A stretch of 13,682 nucleotides of DNA from contig CAIPVK010000242.1 in assembly GCA_903868455.1 (NCBI GenBank), positions 1-13,682 on the forward strand. The letters are read 5' to 3'. Below, one piece after another: positions 5,923 to 12,107 of the stretch. Below the pieces are notes generated by a model. The model saw only the letters and a program-made list of their open reading frames with translations. It was not told the DNA's origin and made no database searches. A program made the translations under genes and the position numbers. This stretch comes from an uncultured Opitutia bacterium. Its GTDB lineage: Bacteria; Verrucomicrobiota; Verrucomicrobiia; Opitutales; UBA953. Within the stretch, counting starts at the first letter, position 1; every line of letters starts with the position of its first letter.

Positions 5923-6783
5923 TCAGGCCTTCTTCACCTTGCGGCCGTTGCGGCGCAGGATGATCTGGCTGTTGGACGCGTTGGACTTGATGCGCGTGGG
6001 GAAGTGCTTGGCGAGCTGGCCCCAGGGGGAGCGGGGGTGCTGGCGACCGCCGCCGCCCTTGGACTTGCCCTGGCCGCCGCCGTTGGGGTGGTCGACGGGG
6101 TTCATCACCATGCCGCGGACGCGGGGGCGTCGGCCGAGCCAGCGGTTGCGGCCGGCCTTGCCGAGCGAGCGGTTGTGGTGGTCGACGTTGCCGACGACGC
6201 CGACGGTGGCGCGGCAGTCGGCGTGGAGGTAGCGCTGCTCGCCGGAGGGCATGCGCAGGATGGCGCGGTCGCCCTCGAGGCCGAGGATCTGGGCGTAGGC
6301 GCCGGCGCCGCGGGCGAGCTGGGCGCCCTTGCCGGGCAGCATCTCGATCGCGTGGATGAAGGTGGCGGGAGGGATCAGGCGCAGGGGCAGCGACAGGCCG
6401 GGGGAGAGGGTCTCCTGGGCGGTGTTGGTGCTGAGCACGGTGTCGCCGACCTTGAGGCCGTCGGGGGCGAGGATGTAGGACTTGGTGCCGTCGGCGTAGG
6501 CGAGGAGCGCCAGGTGGGCCGTGCGGTTGGGGTCGTACTCGAGGCGGGTGACGGTCGCGGGGGCGTCGAGCTGGGCGCGGCGGAAGTCGACCTTGCGGTA
6601 GAGCTTCTTGTGGCCTCCGCCGCGGCGGCGCGAGGTGATGCGGCCGTAGCAGTTGCGGCCCTTGGCGCGGTGGACGCTCTCGACGAGGGCCTTCTCGGGG
6701 CCGCCGTTGTGCAGGCCCTCGGTGCGGTTCCGGACGAGGAAGCGCTGGCCGGGGGTGATGGGACGTTGGTTGATGATGGCCAT
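5923..6783 (-). CDS. rplB: 50S ribosomal protein L2
   Basis: L2 is a primary 23S rRNA-binding protein needed for subunit association and peptidyl transferase assembly. The product has 286 residues (E. coli 273). Seen are RGGGHKKLYRKVDFRR (54-69), LEYDPNRTAHLALLAYADG (81-99), the OB and SH3-like core to about 200, and the functional loop MNPVDHPNGGGQGK at 227-240. Asp231 and His232, equivalent to the critical Asp228 and His229 of E. coli, are kept, while the second histidine of the usual HPHGGG is Asn234. The C-terminal extension WGQLAKHFPTRIKSNASN is normal for the family. The gene starts 13 bases after rplW and ends with tandem TGA TAA. Confidence 0.98.
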   Translation of the reverse strand: MAIINQRPITPGQRFLVRNRTEGLHNGGPEKALVESVHRAKGRNCYGRITSRRRGGGHKKLYRKVDFRRAQLDAPATVTRLEYDPNRTAHLALLAYADGTKSYILAPDGLKVGDTVLSTNTAQETLSPGLSLPLRLIPPATFIHAIEMLPGKGAQLARGAGAYAQILGLEGDRAILRMPSGEQRYLHADCRATVGVVGNVDHHNRSLGKAGRNRWLGRRPRVRGMVMNPVDHPNGGGQGKSKGGGGRQHPRSPWGQLAKHFPTRIKSNASNSQIILRRNGRKVKKA

Positions 6784-6796
6784 GGCGGGGACCGGG

Positions 6797-7084
6797 TCAG
6801 GCGAGGGTGATGGTGTCGCCCTTCTTCAGGGTGACGAGGGCGCGGCGGGTGTCGGTCTCGCGGAAGACGCTGCCGCCGGAGAGGCGGGAGCGGCGGACCT
6901 TGCCCTTGCGGATGAGGATGTTGACCTTGGTGACGGTCACCTTGAAGGCGGACTCGACGGCGGCCTTGACCTGGCGGCGGTCGGCGCCGGGGACGAGGTC
7001 GAAGACATACCGGCCCTCGGCGGCGAGGGCGGTGGCCTTCTCCGTGAGCACGGGGCGGGCGATGACCTGGGAAGCGGGCTTCAT
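6797..7084 (-). CDS. rplW: 50S ribosomal protein L23
   Basis: L23 sits at the tunnel exit and is the main docking site of trigger factor and SRP. The product has 95 residues (usual 95-100). Visible family features are VIARPVLTEKATALAAEGRYVFDLVPGADRRQVKAAVESAFKVTVTKVN, seen in successive pieces from residue 7 to 55, followed by the loop KGKVRRSRLSGGSVFRETD and the final strand RRALVTLKKGDTITLA. It lies 7 bases after the rplD stop and 13 bases before rplB. The leader CTGATCCCGCC overlaps the end of rplD and has no Shine-Dalgarno motif. Confidence 0.95.
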   Translation of the reverse strand: MKPASQVIARPVLTEKATALAAEGRYVFDLVPGADRRQVKAAVESAFKVTVTKVNILIRKGKVRRSRLSGGSVFRETDTRRALVTLKKGDTITLA

Positions 7085-7091
7085 GGCGGGA

Positions 7092-7718
7092 TCAGTTGGA
7101 GGCGCGGGCGATGACCTGCTCGAGGGCCTTCTCGGTGATGACGACGGCGCCGTGGCGCACGAGGTCGAGGGCGTTGAGGTTGGTCGAGTTGGTGAACTCG
7201 GCGCGGGCGACGTTGCGGCTGGCGCGGCGGACGGGCTCGGCCCAGGCCGCGTCGACGAGGAGCACGCGGCGCGTGCCGGGGCTCACCTTGGTCAGGACCG
7301 AGGCGAACACCTTGGTCTTGGGCTGGGCGACCTCGAAGCGCTCGATGACGGACAGGCCGCCGGCGGTCGCGAGGTCGAAGAGGGCGCGGCCGAGGGCCTT
7401 GCGGCGCTGGGTCGCGGGGATGGCCTTGGACCAGTCGCGGGGACGGGGGCCGAAGACGACGCCGCCCTTGTAGAGCTGGGGGGCGCGCTTGTCGCCGTGG
7501 CGGGAGCCGCCGGAACCCTTCTGGGGAAGGATCTTCTTGCCGGAACCGGCGACCTCGCCGTAGTTCTTGGTCTTGGCGTTGCCCTGGCGGAGGTTGGCCT
7601 GGTAGCCGACGATCGCCTGCTTGAGCAGGGCCACGGCGGCGTCGCCCTCGAAGGCGGGGATGGCGAAGTCGCGCTCCCCAGCGGGGGAGCCGTCGGCCTT
7701 GTGGAACTTGAGCTTCAT
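7092..7718 (-). CDS. rplD: 50S ribosomal protein L4
   Basis: L4 binds 23S rRNA domain I and extends a loop into the exit-tunnel constriction; in E. coli it also represses the S10 operon. The product has 208 residues (E. coli 201). The tunnel loop runs about 44-92: RQGNAKTKNYGEVAGSGKK, then ILPQKGSGGSRHGDKRAPQLYKGGVVFGP in pieces. Lys67 matches E. coli Lys63, whose mutation gives erythromycin resistance; Pro65 stands where E. coli has Arg61. The globular part carries RRKALGRALFDLA (105-117) and RNVARAEFTNSTNLNALDLVRHG near the end. It starts 24 bases after the rplC stop; the leader ends ACCACGACC. Confidence 0.97.
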   Translation of the reverse strand: MKLKFHKADGSPAGERDFAIPAFEGDAAVALLKQAIVGYQANLRQGNAKTKNYGEVAGSGKKILPQKGSGGSRHGDKRAPQLYKGGVVFGPRPRDWSKAIPATQRRKALGRALFDLATAGGLSVIERFEVAQPKTKVFASVLTKVSPGTRRVLLVDAAWAEPVRRASRNVARAEFTNSTNLNALDLVRHGAVVITEKALEQVIARASN

Positions 7719-7742
7719 GGTCGTGGTGCGTGCGGTGCGGGC

Positions 7743-8375
7743 TTACTTCGACTTCTTGGCCTGGCGGACGAGGACGATCTCGCCGTTGGCGCCGGGAAGG
7801 CTGCCCTTGATGAGGAGGAGGTTCTTCTCCGCGAGGACCTGGACGACGCGGAGGTTCTGGGTGGTGCGGCGCACGGCGCCCATGTGGCCGGGCATGCGCT
7901 TGCCCTTGAAGACGTGGCCCGGGGTCTGGCGCATGCCGATCGAGCCGACGCGGCGGTGCATCATGTGGCCGTGCGTGTCGGGCTGGCCGGCCATGTTGTG
8001 GCGCTTCATCACGCCCTGGAAGCCGCGGCCCTTGACGACGCCGATGACGTCGACCATCTGGCCGGGGGCGAAGGTCTCGACCGTGAGGACGTCGCCGACC
8101 TTGTGGGTGGGCTCGGCGTCCATGCGGATCTCGGAGAGGTGGGAGACGGGCTCGACGCCGGCCTTGCGGAGGTGGCCGAGCTCGGGCTGGGAGAGGCGGT
8201 GTTCCTTCTGGGAGCCGAAGCCGATCTGGACGGCGTGGTAGCCGTCCGAGGCCGCGGTCTTGACCTGGGTGACGGGGCAAGGGCCGGCCTGCACCACGGT
8301 CACGGGAACGAGGTTGTTCTCCCCGTCGTAGACCTGGGTCATGCCGATTTTCTTGCCGATGAGATGGAGTTTCAT
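7743..8375 (-). CDS. rplC: 50S ribosomal protein L3
   Basis: L3 is an early-assembly protein whose long loop approaches the peptidyl transferase centre. The product has 210 residues (E. coli 209). Signatures: GKKIGMTQVYDGENNLVPVTVV (7-28), KGRGFQGVMKRHN (115-127), GSIGMRQTPGHVFKGKRMPGHMG (144-166), and the final NLLLIKGSLPGANGE. Gln150 falls at the same position as the glutamine methylated by PrmB in E. coli. The gene is the first after a 135-base gap and may be the start of its own transcription or regulation unit. Confidence 0.98.
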   Translation of the reverse strand: MKLHLIGKKIGMTQVYDGENNLVPVTVVQAGPCPVTQVKTAASDGYHAVQIGFGSQKEHRLSQPELGHLRKAGVEPVSHLSEIRMDAEPTHKVGDVLTVETFAPGQMVDVIGVVKGRGFQGVMKRHNMAGQPDTHGHMMHRRVGSIGMRQTPGHVFKGKRMPGHMGAVRRTTQNLRVVQVLAEKNLLLIKGSLPGANGEIVLVRQAKKSK

Positions 8376-8510
8376 GGTCGCTAAGAGGCAGGTGGCGCGG
8401 TGGCGCCGTTGGGCGAGGCCTGCGTTAGGCGGAGGATGTCCTTGCGGAATCTACAGCTTTGGCGCGGGTGGCTCCCCTGCGTTGGGGAAAGGTTGGGCGG
8501 GGTGGGAGGG
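8376..8510 (-). promoter_or_regulatory. 135-base non-coding gap before rplC, possible leader
   Basis: This is the longest untranslated gap inside the cluster. Read on the minus strand, it starts C-rich and G-poor, contains a weak stem (UCCCC, loop AACGCA, GGGGA), and ends with a nested structure at 8388-8423: an outer GCAGG/CCTGC pair enclosing an inner GGCGC/GCGCC hairpin with loop CACC. The 8-mer GGTGGCGC is tandemly duplicated at 8391-8406. I saw no open frame of note and no convincing -35/-10 pair. In E. coli an L4-binding leader lies upstream of rpsJ; here a leader could serve rplC instead. That role is inference. Confidence 0.35.
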
Positions 8511-8819
8511 TTAGGCGGTGATGTTCACCTGCACGCCGGTCGGCAGGTTGAGCTTCTTGAGCTCGTCGACGGTGGCGCTGTTGGGGTCGCGGATCTCAAT
8601 GAGGCGCTTGTGGGTGCGCAGCTCGAACTGGTCCATCGACTTCTTGTCCACGTGGGGGGAGCGGTTGACGGTCCAGACCTCGTGGGTGGTGGGCAGGGGG
8701 ACGGGGCCGGCGACGGCGGCGCCGGTGCGCTTGGCGGTGTCGACGATCTCCGTCGCCGACTGGTCGACGAGGCGGTGGTCGAAGCCCTGGAGCTTGATGC
8801 GGATCTTCTGGCGGGACAT
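8511..8819 (-). CDS. rpsJ: 30S ribosomal protein S10
   Basis: S10 is a 30S head protein and, as NusE, a transcription antitermination partner of NusB. The product has 102 residues (E. coli 103). The sequence follows the family throughout: QKIRIKLQGFDHRLVDQSATEIVDTAKRTGA in pieces over 4-34, PVPLPTTHEVWTVNRSPHVDKKSMDQFELRTHKRLI over 40-74, and the closing LPTGVQVNI. The ATG is 23 bases after the fusA stop, with no tuf between. Leader CCCCTCACCAAG has no Shine-Dalgarno motif, although it directly precedes ATG. A large non-coding gap follows. Confidence 0.98.
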   Translation of the reverse strand: MSRQKIRIKLQGFDHRLVDQSATEIVDTAKRTGAAVAGPVPLPTTHEVWTVNRSPHVDKKSMDQFELRTHKRLIEIRDPNSATVDELKKLNLPTGVQVNITA

Positions 8820-8842
8820 CTTGGTGAGGGGTCGGGGAGGGG

Positions 8843-11011
8843 TCAGGTGCGGGCGGGGGCGCGGGACGAGGTCTCGACGACCTGCTTGAGGATCTGGGCG
8901 GGCACCTGCTCGTAGTTGGCGGGCTCCATGGTGTAGGAGGCGCGGCCCTTGGAGAGCGAGCGGACGTCGGTGGCGTAGCCGAACATCTCGGCGAGCGGGA
9001 CGCGGGCGTCGATGGTGCAGACGCCGTTCTTGGTGTCCATGCCCTGGATCTGGCCGCGGCGGCGGTTGAGGTCGCCCATGATGTCGCCCTGGTACTCCTC
9101 GGGGGTGACGACCTCGACCTTCATGATGGGCTCGAGCAGGATGGGCTTGGCCTCCTTCATCGCCTCCTTGAAGGCGAAGATGCCGGCCATCTTGAAGGCG
9201 AGCTCGTTGGAGTCGACCTCGTGGAACGAGCCGAAGACGAGGCGGGCGCGGAAGTTGATCACCGGGTAGCCGGCGATGGTGCCGTTGTTGGCGGCCTCGA
9301 GGATGCCCTCGGTGGCGGGCTTGATGAACTCCTTGGGGATGACGCCGCCGACGATCTCGTTGACGACCTCCTCGGCCTTGGCGCCTTCCTCGCGGCCGAC
9401 AGGGGGGTTGGGCTCGAGCTTGATCTCGACGTGGCCGTACTGGCCGCGGCCGCCGGACTGGCGGATGAACTTGCCCACGCCCTCGGCGGGGGCGTTGATG
9501 GTCTCGCGGTACGAGATCTGGGGCTTGCCCGACTTGGCCTCGACCTTGAACTCGCGCTTCAGGCGGTCGACGATGATCTCGAGGTGGAGCTCGCCCATGC
9601 CCGAGATGAGGGTCTGGCCGGTCTCGGGGTTCGAGGTGACGCGGAAGGTGGGGTCCTCCTGGGCGAGGCGCTGCAGGCCGATGGAGAGGCGCTCGGAGTC
9701 GCCCTTCGAGTTGGGCTCGATGGACATCGAGATGACCGGCTCGGCGAAGGTGGTCTTCTCGAGGATGAGGTCGTCCTCGGCGGTGAGGGTGTCGCCCGTG
9801 GCGATGTCCTTGGGGCCGATGATCGCGCAGATGTCGCCCGAGTAGGCGACGTCGATCTCCTCGCGGTCCATGGCGCGCAGGAGCACGATGCGCGAGATGC
9901 GCTCGTTCTTGCGGGTGCGGGGGTTGTAGAGGGCCTCGCCCTTCTTCAGCTGGCCGCGGTAGACGCGGTAGAAGACGAGCTGGCCGACGTGGGGGTCGGA
10001 CCAGAGCTTGAAGCACAGGCCGGTGACCTTGGCCTTGTCGTCGGGGCCGATGGCGATCTCCTTCTCGCCGTCGTCGACGAACGCCTTCTGGGGGCGCATG
10101 TCGACGGGCGAGGGGAGGAAGTCCACCACGCAGTCGAGGAGCATCTGGACGCCCTTGTTCTTGAAGGCGGAGCCGGGGATGACGCCGATGAAGTTGAGCG
10201 AGAGGGTGGCCTTGCGGATGCCGGTGCGCATCTCGTCGATGGTGACCTCCTGGCCGTCGAGGTACTTGGCGGCGAGGACGTCGTCGAAGTCGGCGAGCGC
10301 CTCGACCAGCTGGGTGCGCCACTTGCGGGCCTCCTCGCGCTGGGCCTCGGGGATCTCCACCGTGTGGTACTTCATCCCCTTGGGGTCGGTCTCGTCGTAG
10401 ACGTAGGCGACGTTCTTGATCAGGTCGACCATGCCCTTGAACTCCTCGCCCTGGCCGATGGGGATGAAGAGGGGGTGGGCGTTGCCCTTGAGCTTCTGGC
10501 GGATGTCGTCCACCGCGCCGAAGAAGTCGGCGCCGGTGCGGTCCATCTTGTTGACGAAGGCGACGCGGGGGACGCCGTACTTGTTCATCTGGCGCCAGAC
10601 CGTCTCGGACTGGGGCTGGACGCCGGCGACGGCGCAGAACACGGCGACGGCGCCGTCGAGCACGCGGAGCGAGCGCTCCACCTCGGCGGTGAAGTCGACG
10701 TGGCCCGGGGTGTCGATGATGTTGATCCGGTGGTCGATGTTGGCGAAGTGGCCCTCCTTCGTCCTCCAGCCCGCGGAGATGGCGGCGGCGGTGATGGTGA
10801 TGCCGCGCTCGCGCTCCTGCTCCATCCAGTCGGTGGTGGCGGTGCCGTCATGGACCTCGCCCATCTTGTGGACGACGCCGGTGTAGAAGAGGATGCGCTC
10901 GGTGGTCGTGGTCTTGCCCGCGTCGATGTGGGCGGCGATGCCGATGTTGCGCGTGTGCTCCAGCGGGAACTTGCGGCCGGGAGCGTTGAGCTGGGAGAGG
11001 GGGGCGGACAT
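8843..11011 (-). CDS. fusA: Translation elongation factor G
   Basis: EF-G is the GTPase that drives mRNA-tRNA translocation and, with RRF, ribosome recycling. The product has 722 residues (typical 690-710). The GTPase motifs are all present: P-loop AHIDAGKT at 27-34, switch I RERGITI at 67-73, DTPGHVDF at 100-107 with His104 as the catalytic histidine, NKMD at 154-157 and GSAF at 280-283. Domain II begins near 305; domain III has ISGMGELHLEI at 469-479; domain IV shows FHEVDSNELAFK near 596-607 with the tip histidine at His597; domain V carries RRRGQIQGMD and MFGYATDVRSLSKGRASYTM. It looks like a full housekeeping EF-G. It starts 33 bases after the rpsG stop. Confidence 0.99.
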   Translation of the reverse strand: MSAPLSQLNAPGRKFPLEHTRNIGIAAHIDAGKTTTTERILFYTGVVHKMGEVHDGTATTDWMEQERERGITITAAAISAGWRTKEGHFANIDHRINIIDTPGHVDFTAEVERSLRVLDGAVAVFCAVAGVQPQSETVWRQMNKYGVPRVAFVNKMDRTGADFFGAVDDIRQKLKGNAHPLFIPIGQGEEFKGMVDLIKNVAYVYDETDPKGMKYHTVEIPEAQREEARKWRTQLVEALADFDDVLAAKYLDGQEVTIDEMRTGIRKATLSLNFIGVIPGSAFKNKGVQMLLDCVVDFLPSPVDMRPQKAFVDDGEKEIAIGPDDKAKVTGLCFKLWSDPHVGQLVFYRVYRGQLKKGEALYNPRTRKNERISRIVLLRAMDREEIDVAYSGDICAIIGPKDIATGDTLTAEDDLILEKTTFAEPVISMSIEPNSKGDSERLSIGLQRLAQEDPTFRVTSNPETGQTLISGMGELHLEIIVDRLKREFKVEAKSGKPQISYRETINAPAEGVGKFIRQSGGRGQYGHVEIKLEPNPPVGREEGAKAEEVVNEIVGGVIPKEFIKPATEGILEAANNGTIAGYPVINFRARLVFGSFHEVDSNELAFKMAGIFAFKEAMKEAKPILLEPIMKVEVVTPEEYQGDIMGDLNRRRGQIQGMDTKNGVCTIDARVPLAEMFGYATDVRSLSKGRASYTMEPANYEQVPAQILKQVVETSSRAPART

Positions 11012-11044
11012 GGTCGGGGACCTGGGAACCGGGCGGGACGGGGC

Positions 11045-11518
11045 TTACCAGCGGAGGTGGGCGAAGGCCTTGTTGGCCTGGGCCATCTTGTGGGTCTCCT
11101 CGCGCTTCTTCACCACGTTGCCGGTGTTGTTGTAGGCGTCGATGAGCTCGGCGGCGAGGGCGGCGTCCATCGTGGTGCCCTTGCGGCCCTGGGCGGCGGC
11201 GGCGAGCCAGCGCAGCGCCATGCTGTTCTGACGCTCGAGGGAGATCTCGACCGGCACCTGGTAGGTCGCGCCGCCGACGCGGCGGCTCTTGACCTCCAGC
11301 TTGGGGCGGCAGTTCTCGAGCGCGCCGAGCAGGAGCTCGACCGCGTTGCCCTTCTCGAGCTTCTCGGAGACCTTGGAGATGGCGCCGTAGACGATGCGCT
11401 CGGCGATAGAGCGCTTGCCGCTCTTCATGACGACGTTGATCAGCTGGGAGACCAGGGGCGAGCCGTAGAGGGCGTCGGGCTGGTGCTGGCGCTTGGTGGC
11501 TCGGCGACGGCGGGACAT
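11045..11518 (-). CDS. rpsG: 30S ribosomal protein S7
   Basis: S7 initiates assembly of the 30S head and contacts the E-site tRNA; in E. coli it represses the str operon. The product has 157 residues (E. coli 156-179). Family features: MSRRRRATKR start, DALYGSPLVSQLINVVMKSGKRSIAERIVYGA over 15-46, the beta-hairpin region VKSRRVGGATYQVPVEISLERQ over 77-97, MALRWLA, and the C-terminal KKREETHKMAQANKAFAHLRW. It follows rpsL by 37 bases. The short intercistronic gap is pyrimidine-rich; I could not recognise the E. coli-type S7 target site there. Confidence 0.98.
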   Translation of the reverse strand: MSRRRRATKRQHQPDALYGSPLVSQLINVVMKSGKRSIAERIVYGAISKVSEKLEKGNAVELLLGALENCRPKLEVKSRRVGGATYQVPVEISLERQNSMALRWLAAAAQGRKGTTMDAALAAELIDAYNNTGNVVKKREETHKMAQANKAFAHLRW

Positions 11519-11555
11519 GGGATAGGGTCGGTCTGGAAAGGAACGGGCGGGGGGC

Positions 11556-11942
11556 TCAGGCCGCCTTGGCGGCCTTCGGGCGCTTCACGCCGTACTTGGA
11601 GCGGGAGCGGCGGCGCTTCTCGACGCCGGAGCAGTCGAGGGGACCGCGGACGATGTGGTAGCGGACGCCGGGGAGGTCCTTCACGCGACCTCCGCGGACG
11701 AGCACCACGGAGTGCTCCTGCAGCTTGTGGCCCTCGTCGGGGATGTAGGAGATGACCTCCTGGCCGTTCGTCAGGCGCACCTTGGCGACCTTGCGCTGGG
11801 CGGAGTTGGGCTTCTTCGGCGTGCGGATCATCACCTGCACGCAGACGCCGCGCTTGAAGGGCGAGTTGTTGAGCGCGGGCGACTTCGACTTGCCGCGCGG
11901 CTGGACGCGGGGCTTGCGAATGAGCTGGTTGATGGTGGGCAT
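11556..11942 (-). CDS. rpsL: 30S ribosomal protein S12
   Basis: S12 controls decoding accuracy at the A site and is the target of streptomycin-resistance mutations. The product has 128 residues (E. coli 124). I chose the ATG giving MPTINQLIRKPR, because the 35 residues upstream in the same frame are unlike S12. Conserved: NNSPFKRGVCVQVM (25-38), RTPKKPNSAQRKVAKVRLTNG in two pieces over 40-60, GHKLQEHSVVLVRGGRVKDLPGVRYHIVRG over 71-100. Lys43 and Lys88 (mature-protein numbers 42 and 87) are wild-type, so no resistance change is seen; Asp89 matches the residue methylthiolated by RimO in E. coli. It is the first gene of the cluster. Confidence 0.98.
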   Translation of the reverse strand: MPTINQLIRKPRVQPRGKSKSPALNNSPFKRGVCVQVMIRTPKKPNSAQRKVAKVRLTNGQEVISYIPDEGHKLQEHSVVLVRGGRVKDLPGVRYHIVRGPLDCSGVEKRRRSRSKYGVKRPKAAKAA

Positions 11943-11975
11943 GGGTGGCCGGTTTTGCGTGGAAAAGAGCGTTGG

Positions 11976-12003
11976 GGCATAGGACTCCCGACCCCTCGCG
12001 CAA
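11976..12003 (-). promoter_or_regulatory. Candidate promoter of the rpsL-led cluster
   Basis: Minus-strand TTGCGC (11998-12003) and TATGCC (11976-11981) are separated by 16 bases, giving a modest sigma-70-like pair with a start near 11969 and a leader of about 27 bases. An A-rich stretch lies just upstream (CACAAAAATGTGAAAATTCC at 12016-12035 on the minus strand) and could act as an UP element, as at many ribosomal promoters. Each hexamer matches the consensus at only about half its positions, so this is tentative. Confidence 0.4.
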
Positions 12004-12011
12004 GAGGAAAG

Positions 12012-12036
12012 TGTGGGAATTTTCACATTTTTGTGA
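12012..12036. repeat. Nested TGTG/CACA inverted repeats in the divergent intergenic region
   Basis: Plus-strand TGTGGGAATTTTCACA (12012-12027) is an imperfect palindrome matching at 12 of 16 positions, and TCACATTTTTGTGA (12023-12036) is an inverted repeat with perfect 5-base arms around TTTT. They share the CACA element. The patch is strikingly AT-rich for this window. It could be an operator for a dimeric regulator, an UP element, or chance symmetry in an AT-rich promoter. Confidence 0.4.
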
Positions 12037-12107
12037 GACGGTGCCACGAAGCCGCGACTTTTGTTGGCGACAGCGCCCGCGGCTCCGCCTACCTAAAACC
12101 CTCCCGT

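Noticed and set aside
5272..6810. 512-codon plus-strand frame opposite rplB, rpsS and the small exported gene
   Set aside because: Same antisense composition effect; it spans several real genes and has no recognisable domain.
6807..8384. 525-codon plus-strand frame opposite rplW, rplD and rplC
   Set aside because: Antisense shadow with repetitive Gly/Asp/Leu/Val composition.
8400..8480. Promoter for rplC inside the 135-base gap (TAGATT as -10)
   Set aside because: No acceptable -35 hexamer is found 16-18 bases upstream, so only a general regulatory note was kept.
8820..10322. Long minus-strand frame upstream of and in frame with rpsJ, overlapping fusA
   Set aside because: It is the alternate frame of fusA, giving a His/Arg/Pro-rich product. 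The real rpsJ start is the ATG giving MSRQKIRIKL.
9221..11755. 844-codon open frame on the plus strand opposite fusA and rpsG
   Set aside because: It is antisense to certain genes with strongly G/C-ending codons, which removes stops from the opposite strand. The product is a low-complexity mix of Val, Asp, Gly, Leu and Ala with no domain.
11943..12047. Possible 35-residue N-terminal extension of S12
   Set aside because: The residues are unlike any S12, the frame crosses the AT-rich promoter patch, and the internal ATG gives the canonical MPTINQL start.
12064..12095. TTGGCG and TACCTA as a promoter for the TPR gene
   Set aside because: The spacer is 20 bases, too long for a normal sigma-70 promoter, and both hexamers are weak.
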